DNA of 64,000 bases, from the IMG/VR virus record IMGVR_UViG_3300025132_000026, positions 1-64,000 of that record; one strand, written 5' to 3'. Under the pieces are notes generated by a model. That model saw nothing but the letters and a program-made list of their open reading frames with translations, was not told where the DNA came from and made no database searches. Shown piece after piece: positions 8,122 through 15,943 of the stretch. This DNA is from a virus. Positions within the stretch are counted from its first letter, which is position 1. Every line of letters starts with the position of its first letter. Made by a program: the position numbers and the translations under genes.

Positions 8122-8778
8122 TCAGATAATTATATCAGCTATACCTAATTTTACAGCTTCTTCTGCAGATAAATAGACATTAACTTTGCGTTCTAACATC
8201 TTTTTAAGCTGACTTTGTGTCATTTTTGTTTCGTTCAACAATGCATCTGTATACATCTTCTGCAATTGCTCGACTGCTTCCATTTCATTTATTAAATTGT
8301 GCAAAGAACCATGATTACCAGCAATGACCGAATGGAGCATAACGCGACAGTTTTTACCTATCTTTCGTTTGCCTTTCGTGCCTGCCGCTAAAAGGAGAAC
8401 GCCGGCAGACATAACTTTGCCAAGTCCAATCGTGTGTATCTCTGTTTGTGTTTCAATACTCTTCATGACGTCATACAGCGCGAACATATCATCTGCATTG
8501 CCGCCGTACGTCGAGAGATAAAACTCAACAGGCAAGCGCTTATCTTCAGGTACTCCGTTGTTGGATTTATCTAAAAACAACAATGCGTGAACTAGTTCTG
8601 CAATTTTTTCCTCATGCACGTCTGAAAAAAGGCCTATTACTCTTAGTTCTTCCTGTGGAGGCCCAAGAAGCTCTTCTCCGATCTCTCCTGGATCAATTAA
8701 AATTATTCTTTTGCCATCTTCATTTGCGGGGCTCTCGCCAACAATTGAATTAATTTTTTGTTTTATTTTGTCTATCAC
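8122..8778 (-). CDS. ClpP-like protease 1, catalytic Asp replaced
   Basis: The 218-residue protein has the ClpP/crotonase serine-protease fold. It shows LSTYGGNADDMFALYD (the SPGG region), KVMSAG with nucleophile S124, and VMLHSV with H149. The third triad residue should precede the LSAEEAVKLGIAD helix, but alignment by eye with ERDRFLSAPEA of E. coli ClpP puts N200 there. Several serine proteases with Asn or Lys in that place keep some activity, so inactivity is not certain. ClpP degrades unfolded proteins with a Clp ATPase; phage ClpP-like enzymes also act as prohead proteases. GTG start with GGAGGACAGG upstream, overlapping the preceding gene. Confidence 0.85.
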   Translation of the reverse strand: MIDKIKQKINSIVGESPANEDGKRIILIDPGEIGEELLGPPQEELRVIGLFSDVHEEKIAELVHALLFLDKSNNGVPEDKRLPVEFYLSTYGGNADDMFALYDVMKSIETQTEIHTIGLGKVMSAGVLLLAAGTKGKRKIGKNCRVMLHSVIAGNHGSLHNLINEMEAVEQLQKMYTDALLNETKMTQSQLKKMLERKVNVYLSAEEAVKLGIADIII

Positions 8779-9181
8779 TGTACCTGTCCTCCAAGAAAAA
8801 TGCCTGTACTGCGCCGCGGTGGGTCTCTAAATAACGCATCGCTGATTCCCAATCTTCAAATTTTATCATGTCCTTAAACACGCCGGAGTGATTGTGGACA
8901 ATTGCCCTTATCGATCGATGTTTAAATTCATCTAACTCTGTTTCAAATTCTTCTTTGAAAGAATTTATCTTAATATCGCTAAAGCCAGTTTTGGATAGCT
9001 CGTTAAGCCTGTATGTTGATGCGTAATGGAAACTCTCCATAGACTTCGCCAAAACCCCGAGGCTTATTAGTTGGGCCGCTCTTATAAGTTGTAAGCTTGT
9101 TCTGGCCGATCTAACAAAATAGAAGGTTCGACATGTCACGTAGCCAAATATAAAAACCAAAAGATATAGCAATATTTCCAT
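8750..9181 (-). CDS. Single-span membrane protein
   Basis: This 143-residue protein begins with a hydrophobic segment (residues 3-18), followed by a Cys-Arg stretch and a long charged helical cytoplasmic domain ending in a Lys/Asn tail. No family is recognised. It is the first gene after a consensus promoter and overlaps the ClpP-like gene, so the two may work together at the membrane, for example as an anchor or substrate receptor; that is inference. Confidence 0.6.
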   Translation of the reverse strand: MEILLYLLVFIFGYVTCRTFYFVRSARTSLQLIRAAQLISLGVLAKSMESFHYASTYRLNELSKTGFSDIKINSFKEEFETELDEFKHRSIRAIVHNHSGVFKDMIKFEDWESAMRYLETHRGAVQAFFLEDRYSDRQNKTKN

Positions 9182-9191
9182 AAATCATCCA

Positions 9192-9231
9192 TAAAAAAAT
9201 AACCACCAAATACAAAAAGTATCCGGTGGCT
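9192..9231 (-). terminator. Rho-independent terminator after acidic core-like gene
   Basis: The coding strand has AGCCACC (9231-9225), a 17-base loop, GGTGGTT (9207-9201) and then a run of seven T. The upstream arm touches the -10 box of the next promoter. Confidence 0.8.
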
Positions 9232-9233
9232 AA

Positions 9234-9262
9234 ATTATAACTTCTCGTAAGATTATTGTCAA
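9234..9262 (-). promoter_or_regulatory. Consensus sigma-70 promoter before ClpP-like operon
   Basis: TTGACA (9262-9257), 17-base spacer, TATAAT (9239-9234): a perfect match. The -35 box lies just after the end of the upstream gene at 9264 and the -10 abuts the terminator stem, so transcripts would start inside the hairpin sequence. Confidence 0.9.
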
Positions 9263-9263
9263 G

Positions 9264-9890
9264 TTACTTTGTGAGTCTGCTCATGATTCTCTCTGCGAGA
9301 GTATCAGCCAGCTCTTGTTTCTGAGCTTTTTGTGCAAGGCGCTCAGCAACCCGACGAGCAACTTCTGCTACAATCTGGTCTTCTTCCATATATGTGTCAC
9401 GTCCACCGGGAACAGGCTCATCTTCAATTGCACCAAGCTCTACTTCCTCTTCACCTCCAAGTCCGGCGGGCTCTCCCATGTCATCCATAGGGTCGCCAAG
9501 ATCTTCGTCACCCCCTTCTTCGCCAGAGCTATCCATCGAAACTGGAACACCAGTTACGTCTGAAATAGTGTCAACAAGTGCTTGTACAAGTGTTTCTACA
9601 CTTGCCTCGTCTGTGCCGTCGATATCTGCGCCTTCGTCGTCCATATCGCCAAGCTCCATTTCTGTTTCTCCCCCTTCCTCTTCGCCGGGGAGATCTGCCA
9701 TCTCATCACCAAGTGCATCTTCGTCTTCAAGTTCTTGAAGCTCATCCACTTCTTCTTCGAGAGATTCTTCTTCTTGCTCTTGTTGAATATCCGTCATCTC
9801 TTCGATGCGAGTATCACCAACGGCTGGCATGCTAGCCAGTTTTAAGAAGCGACGAATCTCAGATTCTGTTAATAAAGTCTTACGAGCCAT
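9264..9890 (-). CDS. Acidic prohead-core-like protein
   Basis: The 208-residue product is extremely acidic, with long runs of E, D, G and almost no aromatic residues, between a basic N-terminal helix (RKTLLTESEIRRFLKLA) and a C-terminal helix with repeated Ala/Arg/Glu. This plan is typical of phage core or scaffold proteins, and similar Leu-Thr-Glu-Ser-Glu N-terminal helices occur in core-type proteins of marine T4-like phages. A second acidic scaffold is encoded next to the capsid gene at 57288. It stands alone between a late-type element and a strong terminator, so it is its own late transcript. Function is inferred from composition. Confidence 0.6.
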   Translation of the reverse strand: MARKTLLTESEIRRFLKLASMPAVGDTRIEEMTDIQQEQEEESLEEEVDELQELEDEDALGDEMADLPGEEEGGETEMELGDMDDEGADIDGTDEASVETLVQALVDTISDVTGVPVSMDSSGEEGGDEDLGDPMDDMGEPAGLGGEEEVELGAIEDEPVPGGRDTYMEEDQIVAEVARRVAERLAQKAQKQELADTLAERIMSRLTK

Positions 9891-9923
9891 TATGTTTCTC
9901 CTTTAGAATAGTCTAAAACTCAC

Positions 9924-9933
9924 AATAAATAGT
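9924..9933 (-). promoter_or_regulatory. Late-type promoter element
   Basis: The coding strand reads ACTATTTATT, about 35 bases before the ATG of the acidic core-like gene, with a clear AAAGGAG ribosome site between. No -35 box is seen. Confidence 0.6.
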
Positions 9934-9963
9934 ATTGATTATTATTAAAATCCCTTTGGGTGC

Positions 9964-10224
9964 CTAAAAAAACGCCTCTAGGGAAGTTCCTCTTTTTTTT
10001 ATCTTCTGTAGCGCTGCTGTTTCGATCTGTTTAACTCTTGCGAATGAGATACCGAGACGATCGGCAACTTCTCTTAAAGTCATCGAACCATGTTCGAATA
10101 TTGATATTAAACAGCAGTTCTTATCTTCTTCAAAATTTATCCAATGCTTGCATTCTTTGGATTTGCAATTTTGATTGTTCTTGATACAAGCTCTTGAACA
10201 GGAAAGTAAACCGTCGGTTTTCAT
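9964..10224 (-). CDS. Sigma region 4-like protein with cysteine cluster
   Basis: The 86-residue protein has six cysteines in its first 40 residues (C-x3-C, C-x4-C-x-C type spacing and a CC pair), suggesting a metal site. A sigma-70 region 4 helix-turn-helix follows: MTLREVADRLGISFARVKQI, then a basic helix. Region 4 normally contacts the -35 box or the polymerase beta flap. The protein is too small for a whole sigma factor, so it is a candidate transcription co-regulator for the middle-to-late switch. It is the last gene of a long early operon and overlaps the gene before it by four bases. Confidence 0.65.
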   Translation of the reverse strand: MKTDGLLSCSRACIKNNQNCKSKECKHWINFEEDKNCCLISIFEHGSMTLREVADRLGISFARVKQIETAALQKIKKRGTSLEAFF

Positions 10225-10547
10225 AATTCTGGGTATTCCTCCTCAAGCAAATCGAATATATTTTCAATCTCATTATCGTTTAGCCCTAAGTTTTTTGAAT
10301 TTTCCTTGCCCTGTTTGATAAGCCTGCTAGATTTGTATTTATGACGCAGAGATTGTCCTTTTGTGTCATCAACAAATTGCTGAATTCTCTCATCACCGTC
10401 AATATATCCCTTTATTAGGCTTCGAAAAAATGCCGCCTGTGTCAATCCGTCATGTTTAAGCCTAATTATGAGCTTTGCATGGTTGTGGTCTGTCTCGGTA
10501 AAAACAACTCTCTTTGTCAGGTTACCATATTTTACTTCATCAGACAT
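10221..10547 (-). CDS. Ribbon-helix-helix-like small DNA-binding candidate
   Basis: This 108-residue protein contains a strand KRVVFTET, a helix with HAKLIIRLKHDGLTQAAFFR, then a second helix through LIKGYI. That strand-helix-helix pattern is seen in ribbon-helix-helix proteins, and similar proteins are common in marine T4-like phages. The C-terminus is charged. It directly precedes the sigma-4-like gene, overlapping it by four bases, so both may act in transcription control. Pattern recognition only. Confidence 0.5.
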   Translation of the reverse strand: MSDEVKYGNLTKRVVFTETDHNHAKLIIRLKHDGLTQAAFFRSLIKGYIDGDERIQQFVDDTKGQSLRHKYKSSRLIKQGKENSKNLGLNDNEIENIFDLLEEEYPEL

Positions 10548-11573
10548 TTACCATTCCCGGGCCAAAATGTGTGTGCGACTCTCAGTGATACCAGAAGATG
10601 TTTGCTTTACAAATTCTGCCCTAGATTGTAGTTCTGCTATGGTTCGCGCCCCAGAATAAGATAAACCAGATCGGATTCCTTTTTCTAGATCCTCAAGTAT
10701 TTCTTTTGCTGGGCCGCGATATGGTACAGTTGTAGACACGCCTTCAAAGGAAGAATATTTACCTCTCCAATCTACCTGAGCCTCTTTGCTAGCCATACCT
10801 CTATAAATTTTCCATTTATGACCATCCTTGTCTTGCAATATTTTACCAGGAGTCTCATCTGTACCTGATAACAAGGAGCCAACCATAACAGCATCAGCAC
10901 CCGCAGCAAGAGCTTTGACCATATCTCCAGAAGTTTTTATACCTCCATCAGCAATTATTTTTACATCCCTATCGGTTTTTGCACATTCAAAAATTGTCTG
11001 TAGGCCCGGTAAGCCATGGCCGGTCTGCACTCTCGTTGAGCAAATCGAGCCGCCTCCAATATTGCAGCGTACACTATCGGCACCCCAATCTGATAGATCG
11101 TTAATGCCATCTAGAGTTGCGACATTGCCGGCCATAATGTGAAGCTCGTCACCAAGGGCGCGGCGCAAAGTTTCAAGTGCCTCCTTCATCAAAATATGAT
11201 GACCGTGAGCAACATCGATACATATAAAACTAGCTCCGATAGCACGCATTACAGACGCTCTATTTAAGAAATCTCCACTGATTCCGACTGCTGCTCCTAC
11301 AGTACCACCCTCTTCTAATACTCTTGAGACAAGCCTTGTTTGCTCTTCAATGGTGTTATACCTGTGTATAACAGAACATCCACCGACAGAAGCTAAACTA
11401 ATTGCCATATCTGCTTCTGAGATAGTATCCATTGGGGATGAAATAATCGGCAAAGCTAGCTTGAGACCGTTGCCAAGATCTGCGCTTGGATCAATTTCTG
11501 ACCGAGAACGAATATTCGAATATTGCGGCCTCAGCAGTATGTCATCATATGACAGAGAATCAGCTATCTTCAT
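10548..11573 (-). CDS. GMP reductase / IMP dehydrogenase family enzyme
   Basis: The 341-residue TIM barrel has the family signature GGGSICSTR (catalytic C178), the FMN/phosphate motif IIADGGIKTSGD, and GADAVMVGSLL. It lacks the CBS domains that most IMPDHs carry, giving GuaC-like length. In the flap, IMPDHs have EG-x2-GRV-x-YKG with a catalytic Arg; here it reads EGVSTTVPYRG, without that Arg and closer to GMP reductase. YRGMASKEA also resembles GMPR. The C-terminal SSGITESRTH looks IMPDH-like, so the call is mixed. GMP reductase converts GMP to IMP with NADPH; IMPDH makes XMP. Either would shift the purine pool. It overlaps the upstream gene by 14 bases. Confidence 0.85.
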   Translation of the reverse strand: MKIADSLSYDDILLRPQYSNIRSRSEIDPSADLGNGLKLALPIISSPMDTISEADMAISLASVGGCSVIHRYNTIEEQTRLVSRVLEEGGTVGAAVGISGDFLNRASVMRAIGASFICIDVAHGHHILMKEALETLRRALGDELHIMAGNVATLDGINDLSDWGADSVRCNIGGGSICSTRVQTGHGLPGLQTIFECAKTDRDVKIIADGGIKTSGDMVKALAAGADAVMVGSLLSGTDETPGKILQDKDGHKWKIYRGMASKEAQVDWRGKYSSFEGVSTTVPYRGPAKEILEDLEKGIRSGLSYSGARTIAELQSRAEFVKQTSSGITESRTHILAREW

Positions 11574-11949
11574 TTTTCTTAGTGCTCTTTTTCTTCTTTG
11601 GTGCTGAGCGAACAGAACTTCTAATTTTCTGCTTCTCTACCTCTCTCTTGTAACTCGGAGACATCTCCGGAGTGACCTTGATCGGAGGATCATCATTAAC
11701 CGCAGCCGCGGCGGCTGGCTGTTGTGGCGCCGGTACCGGGGCTGGTGGGGCATATCTTTGTCCAAAGTATTGCTGCAGAGTAATCATTGAGGCTTCTTTT
11801 GTTGCTAATTTTTCGGCCTGCTCCATTATCAATTCAGCGGCATTGGGATCCGGCGAATGGCTCGACAAAAGGCCATCGATCACAGACATCGCAGTTAGTG
11901 CTTCGCCTCTAAGCCTTTGGATGGCAGCCTCATATGCTGTTTTTGACAT
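11560..11949 (-). CDS. Hypothetical protein, paralogue of upstream neighbour
   Basis: The 129-residue protein has an N-terminal helical part, a Pro/Ala/Gln-rich linker starting YAPPAPVP, and a Lys/Ser-rich basic tail (KKKKSTKK). The helix and linker match the adjacent gene: ATKEASMITLQQYFGQRYAPPAP here, ATSQAAIEIFEQHMNANHAPPAP there. These look like diverged tandem duplicates. The basic tail suggests nucleic-acid binding, but no family is recognised. Confidence 0.6.
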   Translation of the reverse strand: MSKTAYEAAIQRLRGEALTAMSVIDGLLSSHSPDPNAAELIMEQAEKLATKEASMITLQQYFGQRYAPPAPVPAPQQPAAAAAVNDDPPIKVTPEMSPSYKREVEKQKIRSSVRSAPKKKKSTKKNEDS

Positions 11950-12395
11950 TATTTACCCCCGTACAGATCTTCTTTCTTGCTATCTGTATTCCCACGATTT
12001 CTTTTTCCTCCTCTTTTTCTTACCGCATTCGCTGCAGGGTTTTCTTGCGATAGAGGGCCGGCTAAAGGGACGCTACCTCTTGCCTCCGTTAGCTTTTTTA
12101 TTTGTTCAGCAATAGCCTTCCTGTTTTTTATATTTGGGGCCGCGGGGTTAGTCTCGGTCTGTTGTGACTCGTCAGGCCCCGGTGCGGGTGGTGCATGATT
12201 GGCGTTCATATGCTGTTCAAATATCTCGATTGCAGCTTGTGACGTGGCCAGTTCTCTGGCCTGTGCAACAATCTGATCGGGGTCTGCTGCTTCGTTAATC
12301 AGCCTTTCTAAACGAGCTACCTGTTTTGCGGCATCTGCATGCAGTTGACGATGGGCGCCCACTACTGCAAATCTTTTTTGTGCTTCTGTTGACAT
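11949..12395 (-). CDS. Hypothetical protein, paralogue of downstream neighbour
   Basis: This 148-residue protein shares its plan with the next gene: an Ala/Gln-rich helical N-terminus, an HAPPAPGP linker at about residue 84, and a basic C-terminus rich in Arg, Lys, Gly and Asn. Start and stop overlap by one base on both sides. Function unknown; nucleic-acid binding through the basic tail is possible. Confidence 0.6.
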   Translation of the reverse strand: MSTEAQKRFAVVGAHRQLHADAAKQVARLERLINEAADPDQIVAQARELATSQAAIEIFEQHMNANHAPPAPGPDESQQTETNPAAPNIKNRKAIAEQIKKLTEARGSVPLAGPLSQENPAANAVRKRGGKRNRGNTDSKKEDLYGGK

Positions 12396-12760
12396 TATTT
12401 CTCCTTATTGATGAAGCTTCTGATATCTGACGTTTTATACCACGTCATATCGTTGGGGTTTTCGGGGTCCGACAATACTCGAATTTTTGGCTTGTTACCA
12501 CCTGTCTTTACGAGCGATATGGTCGGCACTCCGTTAAAATTTAATATTCTTTCTGCGGTCGGATAATCATCAATATTGAACGCAAAAAAATGTATATCGG
12601 AAAACATCATATCATCCGATATGTCTTGGTAATATTCCTTTAGATTGTGGCACATATGACAACCGTTGGAATAAAATTTAATGACGCAGGTAGATTCTTC
12701 GACAACACTGCCGCGAAGAATCTTTTGTAACGCGTCTTTTGAAAGTCTACTGACTGGCAT
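12395..12760 (-). CDS. Thioredoxin-like protein
   Basis: The 121-residue protein has a thioredoxin fold: strand CVIKFYSNGCHMCHNL with redox pair C34 and C37, a second strand FFAFNIDDYPTAERILNFNGVPTISLV with the cis-proline (GVPT), and a C-terminal helix. The active site is CHMC rather than CGPC. A likely role is supplying electrons to a reductase, for example the class II RNR encoded at 27418-29385, although it sits in the methyltransferase operon. Family call is firm; partner is inferred. Confidence 0.85.
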   Translation of the reverse strand: MPVSRLSKDALQKILRGSVVEESTCVIKFYSNGCHMCHNLKEYYQDISDDMMFSDIHFFAFNIDDYPTAERILNFNGVPTISLVKTGGNKPKIRVLSDPENPNDMTWYKTSDIRSFINKEK

Positions 12761-12992
12761 CTATAATCTCCTTTGCTTTGTTAACACACTCTGGGCAGAA
12801 CAGCCTAACAACTTCTTGTTTGACTACCACAGACCAAGAGTTTACCATATCTTTATCTTTCTTGTCAAACTCTTTTTGACAAACATTGCACATTTCAGGA
12901 AGCTTACCAAACAGCGCGACTTGGCCGGCCATTTTCTCTTGAGCGTCCTGCCCTATGTGCTTTTTTATTGCTCTTCTTTGTTTTCGGTTCAT
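12747..12992 (-). CDS. Small zinc-finger protein
   Basis: The 81-residue protein starts with a basic MNRKQRRAIKK helix, followed by two CxxC pairs (MCNVC and FCPEC) about 25 residues apart, typical of a treble-clef or zinc-ribbon fold. Similar small basic zinc-finger proteins occur in T4-like phages without known function. It overlaps both the Dam-like and the thioredoxin gene. Confidence 0.65.
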   Translation of the reverse strand: MNRKQRRAIKKHIGQDAQEKMAGQVALFGKLPEMCNVCQKEFDKKDKDMVNSWSVVVKQEVVRLFCPECVNKAKEIIDASQ

Positions 12993-13462
12993 CGATTCAG
13001 GGCTCCGAATATCTGCCTCTGGTTTGAACCATCGAAAACGACGACTGCTGATGGAAACGGGGCACTGTTATCGCTATCGCCGAACTTAAGCCTTCCCTTG
13101 ACAAAGTGAATCTCATCTGCTCTCATGACATACTGGTGCCAGTACTTTGTATCCGTCCTTGCGGGAATAAGCATCACCACCTTAGTACCTTCCTTGCGAG
13201 ACTCTTCGTAGCCCTTCTTAATCCACTTTTCAATGCCGCGGCCATATGGAGGATTGACAAAGCTTGTGAAGCCCTCCCAATTTTTCGATAGACCATCCTC
13301 TGCTTCGGTGTAGAAATTGGCACACTTCGTGTTTGTGCAGTCCGCACAAGGGTCTAGATCAAATGGGCCGAATCGCCAGTCTAGTTTGTTAAAGAAGTCC
13401 TGTGGTGTAGCCCACTGTCCTGTCTTAGACGAGAACATCACTACTTGTGTTTGTTTATCCAT
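12989..13462 (-). CDS. Phage Dam-type DNA N6-adenine methyltransferase
   Basis: A 157-residue protein of the phage Dam family. Visible motifs are WATPQDFF near the start, FDLDPCAD, then the catalytic NPPYGRG, and a late VVMLIPARTDTKYWH. It transfers methyl from SAM to adenine in DNA, often to protect phage DNA from host restriction. I chose ATG 13462 over a longer frame opening at 13570, because the longer start lies inside the upstream methyltransferase and its extra 36 residues are a shadow of that gene. It is the second methyltransferase of the cassette and overlaps the first by eight bases. Confidence 0.88.
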   Translation of the reverse strand: MDKQTQVVMFSSKTGQWATPQDFFNKLDWRFGPFDLDPCADCTNTKCANFYTEAEDGLSKNWEGFTSFVNPPYGRGIEKWIKKGYEESRKEGTKVVMLIPARTDTKYWHQYVMRADEIHFVKGRLKFGDSDNSAPFPSAVVVFDGSNQRQIFGALNR

Positions 13463-14345
13463 TTTTAATTCTCTCCATAGATTTAATATAATATGTTTTA
13501 TCCATCTCGCAACCAATAAAGTTACGATTTGTGTTTTTTGCTGCGATTGCAGTCGTGGCAGATCCTGCAAAACAGTCTAAGACTAGATCGCCTTCGTTTG
13601 AATGTTTTCGGATCAATTCTTCAAATAGCGGCAAGCTTTTCTGTGTCGGGTGGAATCTAAATTTACCCCCCTGCAGTGGAAATTTGTACACGCCGTTATC
13701 ATACTTGCTATTGAACGTTGGTTTTGATTTCTTAATGCCCAATAGTGCTATCTCTCTGCAGTTAGTCAAGTAATTGACGCTGCTATTAATCGGCTGTGGG
13801 TTGGTTTTAATCCAAGATATTAGTCTGATCTGTTTAAACTTTTCCGATTCTAATATGTCTTTTAAGTTTGTTATCTTCCACAAATCGAAGAAAACTATAC
13901 ATGTGCCGCCGGGTCTCAATATCCTATGGAAGTGCTTAGTGAATAACTGCAATTGCTCCATAGTAAACTGAGAATCCCAGTCTCCATAGTTTGTCTTGAC
14001 TGCATATTTTTTGCCGTATATGCTACCATACTTCAAGTAGTCTCTTTTATATGCTTTGAGCTTTCTCTTGACAAGGCCGCTTTTAACTTTGTCGTTTTCA
14101 AACAAAGAATTATCCTTGTTTAAAAAATCTATCCAACCTCTCAAAGTTTTAAGACCCTTCCAGTCGTTCTCTGTTCGTAAGTTTTTGGCGCCCTCTTGAT
14201 CTTGTTTCGCAACATGATCTACCCACTTATCCATACCTGAATCTCGCGAAGTAATATAAGGAGGATCTGTCAGGATAAGATCCACAGAATTGTCGGGAAT
14301 ATCCGACAAAAACTGTAGACCCTCCTGGTTTAGTAGCTTGATCAC
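13455..14345 (-). CDS. Beta-class DNA methyltransferase (DPPY)
   Basis: The 296-residue protein has the beta-class motif order: catalytic DPPY first (residues 27-30, inside VDLILTDPPY), and the SAM-binding DCFAGSATTAIAA near the C-terminus, preceded by FHPTQKSLPLFEELI. The region between, about 150 residues, would hold target recognition. DPPY rather than SPPY favours N6-adenine over N4-cytosine methylation. It follows the GHKL ATPase by three bases and overlaps the Dam-like gene. Modification may protect phage DNA, or serve as the partner of the nuclease-like gene at 15944-16441; specificity cannot be read from sequence. Confidence 0.92.
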   Translation of the reverse strand: MIKLLNQEGLQFLSDIPDNSVDLILTDPPYITSRDSGMDKWVDHVAKQDQEGAKNLRTENDWKGLKTLRGWIDFLNKDNSLFENDKVKSGLVKRKLKAYKRDYLKYGSIYGKKYAVKTNYGDWDSQFTMEQLQLFTKHFHRILRPGGTCIVFFDLWKITNLKDILESEKFKQIRLISWIKTNPQPINSSVNYLTNCREIALLGIKKSKPTFNSKYDNGVYKFPLQGGKFRFHPTQKSLPLFEELIRKHSNEGDLVLDCFAGSATTAIAAKNTNRNFIGCEMDKTYYIKSMERIKNG

Positions 14346-14348
14346 TAT

Positions 14349-15815
14349 CTATGCCGCTTTATAAAGCAGATTAGCAGTCAGGCGGCTAGATTCTTCAAAC
14401 GGAATCAAAGTTTTACCGTCCAACTGTGCGTGATTGACGAGCGCATTGACTGCTGCCAGTGTTCTTGCCTCATGGTTCTTCGAGTCCTTGTTGGAATTCA
14501 TCAAAGAAGAGATAAAGTAATTGGAATTATTGTAATAAATAATCTCTTGCTCATCATCGTATCTTGAAATCTCGTCCGAAGTTTCAAACTTACCAGCTTC
14601 AATAGACTTCACCTTTCCAAAGAATCGACTGCGCAAAGTCTTTGAAGAGCCAAAAATATTCTTGTCTGTTCGGAATATCTCTGCAAACTTCATCGATGCT
14701 TCCATACGCGCTTGTTGAGACTTGATAGCCTTTTCTGTGTCCGACGCGGCCTTGCGTCGGGCAGCTTCTGCAATAAAGAGTTTGCCCAGTTCAGAGTCCC
14801 TTAACCAGTCGCCAAAAGCAGGATCTTTTAGTTTGACATCATGCTTGTGGGATGTAAACTCAAAGACTTTGTTAAATTCATCTTTGTTTGTGAATTCAAT
14901 TTCTGCTCGTAAGTGCCATCGGTATGAGTGAGAAGCACCCTCTTTAAACATTCCAAAAAGAGTGTCCCGATCTTTGTAGATTGTAATTCCATTTACCTTC
15001 AGATAAATACCAAAATCATTGCTTGACCCTTCTGGCATCCGAGTAGCGGTAACATCAAAAGACGCGCCTGTTTTCTTCCACTGTTGGGTGGCAGTGCGCA
15101 TTATGTAATTGTCATCCGGAACCTCATCACGCGAGAGTGGATCATTAAAGTCAATGGGGTTTGGTGCACCCTTGTTGCCGTTGACTGTGAATATCTTCAA
15201 GCTTCCTGACTTAATCTTGTCACAATATCGTGTTGCGAGCTTACCTGAATGTCGAATTCCTGCCTTTTCTTTTCCGATAAATGTTTTGCAATCTTGATAT
15301 TCTGTTTGAATTAAATCTTCAAGGATAATAACCGTTCCGGAGCTTTCTGGGTATTGTGAATGCTTGTTCCACAACTTCAGTGCTCTCTCATCAGTTCCCT
15401 GATCAAAGGGCCCATCATATTCTTGGCAGTTATTAATTCTTCCACGTTCAAGAAAAGAACCGCAGACAGAACCTTCTTCATCTCTCGTTATCACCGCAAA
15501 GCGATTTGCCAGAGAAAATGCTGCCGCTTTCAAACCGACCCCAAACTCTGATACCTCATGGATAGAGCGCTGGCGAATCTCGCCGGCAAACTCCATTGCT
15601 GCTAGAAGTTCTTCGCGGGTCATCCCGTTACCATTATCATAGAATATAATAGTATCAAGAGGCTGGGTTGAGCCTTTTAGTGCGCTGATATAGATCTCCG
15701 TAGCGTCAGCTGCTTCTGAGTTATCAGCGAATTCATATAGTGCCTCTACAACTTCATAAGTTCCAGAGGTAAATGCGTTTAGTGTGCGCTCCACATTCAT
15801 TTTAAATTGTGCCAT
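14349..15815 (-). CDS. GHKL (MORC/Hsp90-like) ATPase
   Basis: The 488-residue protein has a complete GHKL ATP site: N-box EFADNSEAADA (E28, D31, N32), G1 motif DNGNGM (60-65) and G2 motif GVGLKAAAFSLA (92-103). An S5-like domain and a long charged helical region follow. The combination resembles MORC-type ATPases, a group proposed in comparative genomics to have originated in bacterial restriction-modification loci. There is no histidine-kinase H-box or HNH nuclease. It is the first gene after a sigma-70 promoter with operator-like repeats and is directly followed by two methyltransferase genes. A role as ATP-driven clamp or DNA loader in a modification system is inferred. Confidence 0.8.
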   Translation of the reverse strand: MAQFKMNVERTLNAFTSGTYEVVEALYEFADNSEAADATEIYISALKGSTQPLDTIIFYDNGNGMTREELLAAMEFAGEIRQRSIHEVSEFGVGLKAAAFSLANRFAVITRDEEGSVCGSFLERGRINNCQEYDGPFDQGTDERALKLWNKHSQYPESSGTVIILEDLIQTEYQDCKTFIGKEKAGIRHSGKLATRYCDKIKSGSLKIFTVNGNKGAPNPIDFNDPLSRDEVPDDNYIMRTATQQWKKTGASFDVTATRMPEGSSNDFGIYLKVNGITIYKDRDTLFGMFKEGASHSYRWHLRAEIEFTNKDEFNKVFEFTSHKHDVKLKDPAFGDWLRDSELGKLFIAEAARRKAASDTEKAIKSQQARMEASMKFAEIFRTDKNIFGSSKTLRSRFFGKVKSIEAGKFETSDEISRYDDEQEIIYYNNSNYFISSLMNSNKDSKNHEARTLAAVNALVNHAQLDGKTLIPFEESSRLTANLLYKAA

Positions 15816-15834
15816 TATGGACTCCGTTAAATGT

Positions 15835-15892
15835 CCAGGCTATGCCCAGACTGTTGATTAATGTAAGTTTTAATCCAGATTAATTCCAGACT
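15835..15892. promoter_or_regulatory. Operator-like CCAG repeats
   Basis: Four copies of CCAG(A/G)(C/T) on the plus strand start at 15835, 15846, 15875 and 15886. They form two pairs, each spaced exactly 11 bases, one helical turn, and the pairs are 40 bases apart. They lie between the promoter and the start of the GHKL ATPase gene, where a repressor or activator could bind. Confidence 0.5.
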
Positions 15893-15907
15893 TTTTCTTA
15901 CTTTGTT

Positions 15908-15936
15908 AAGATACCATTTTTAGATTGGTTTGTCAA
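15908..15936 (-). promoter_or_regulatory. Sigma-70 promoter of GHKL/methyltransferase operon
   Basis: TTGACA (15936-15931), 17-base spacer, TATCTT (15913-15908). A 12-base perfect palindrome, ATATTATAATAT (15941-15952), sits just upstream of the -35 box. The promoter should serve the operon from 15815 down to 9964. Confidence 0.8.
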
Positions 15937-15943
15937 CAACATA

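Noticed and set aside
13463-13570. Longer N-terminus of the Dam-type methyltransferase
   Set aside because: It overlaps the upstream methyltransferase in another frame and does not resemble the family, whereas ATG 13462 gives the usual start before WATPQDFF.
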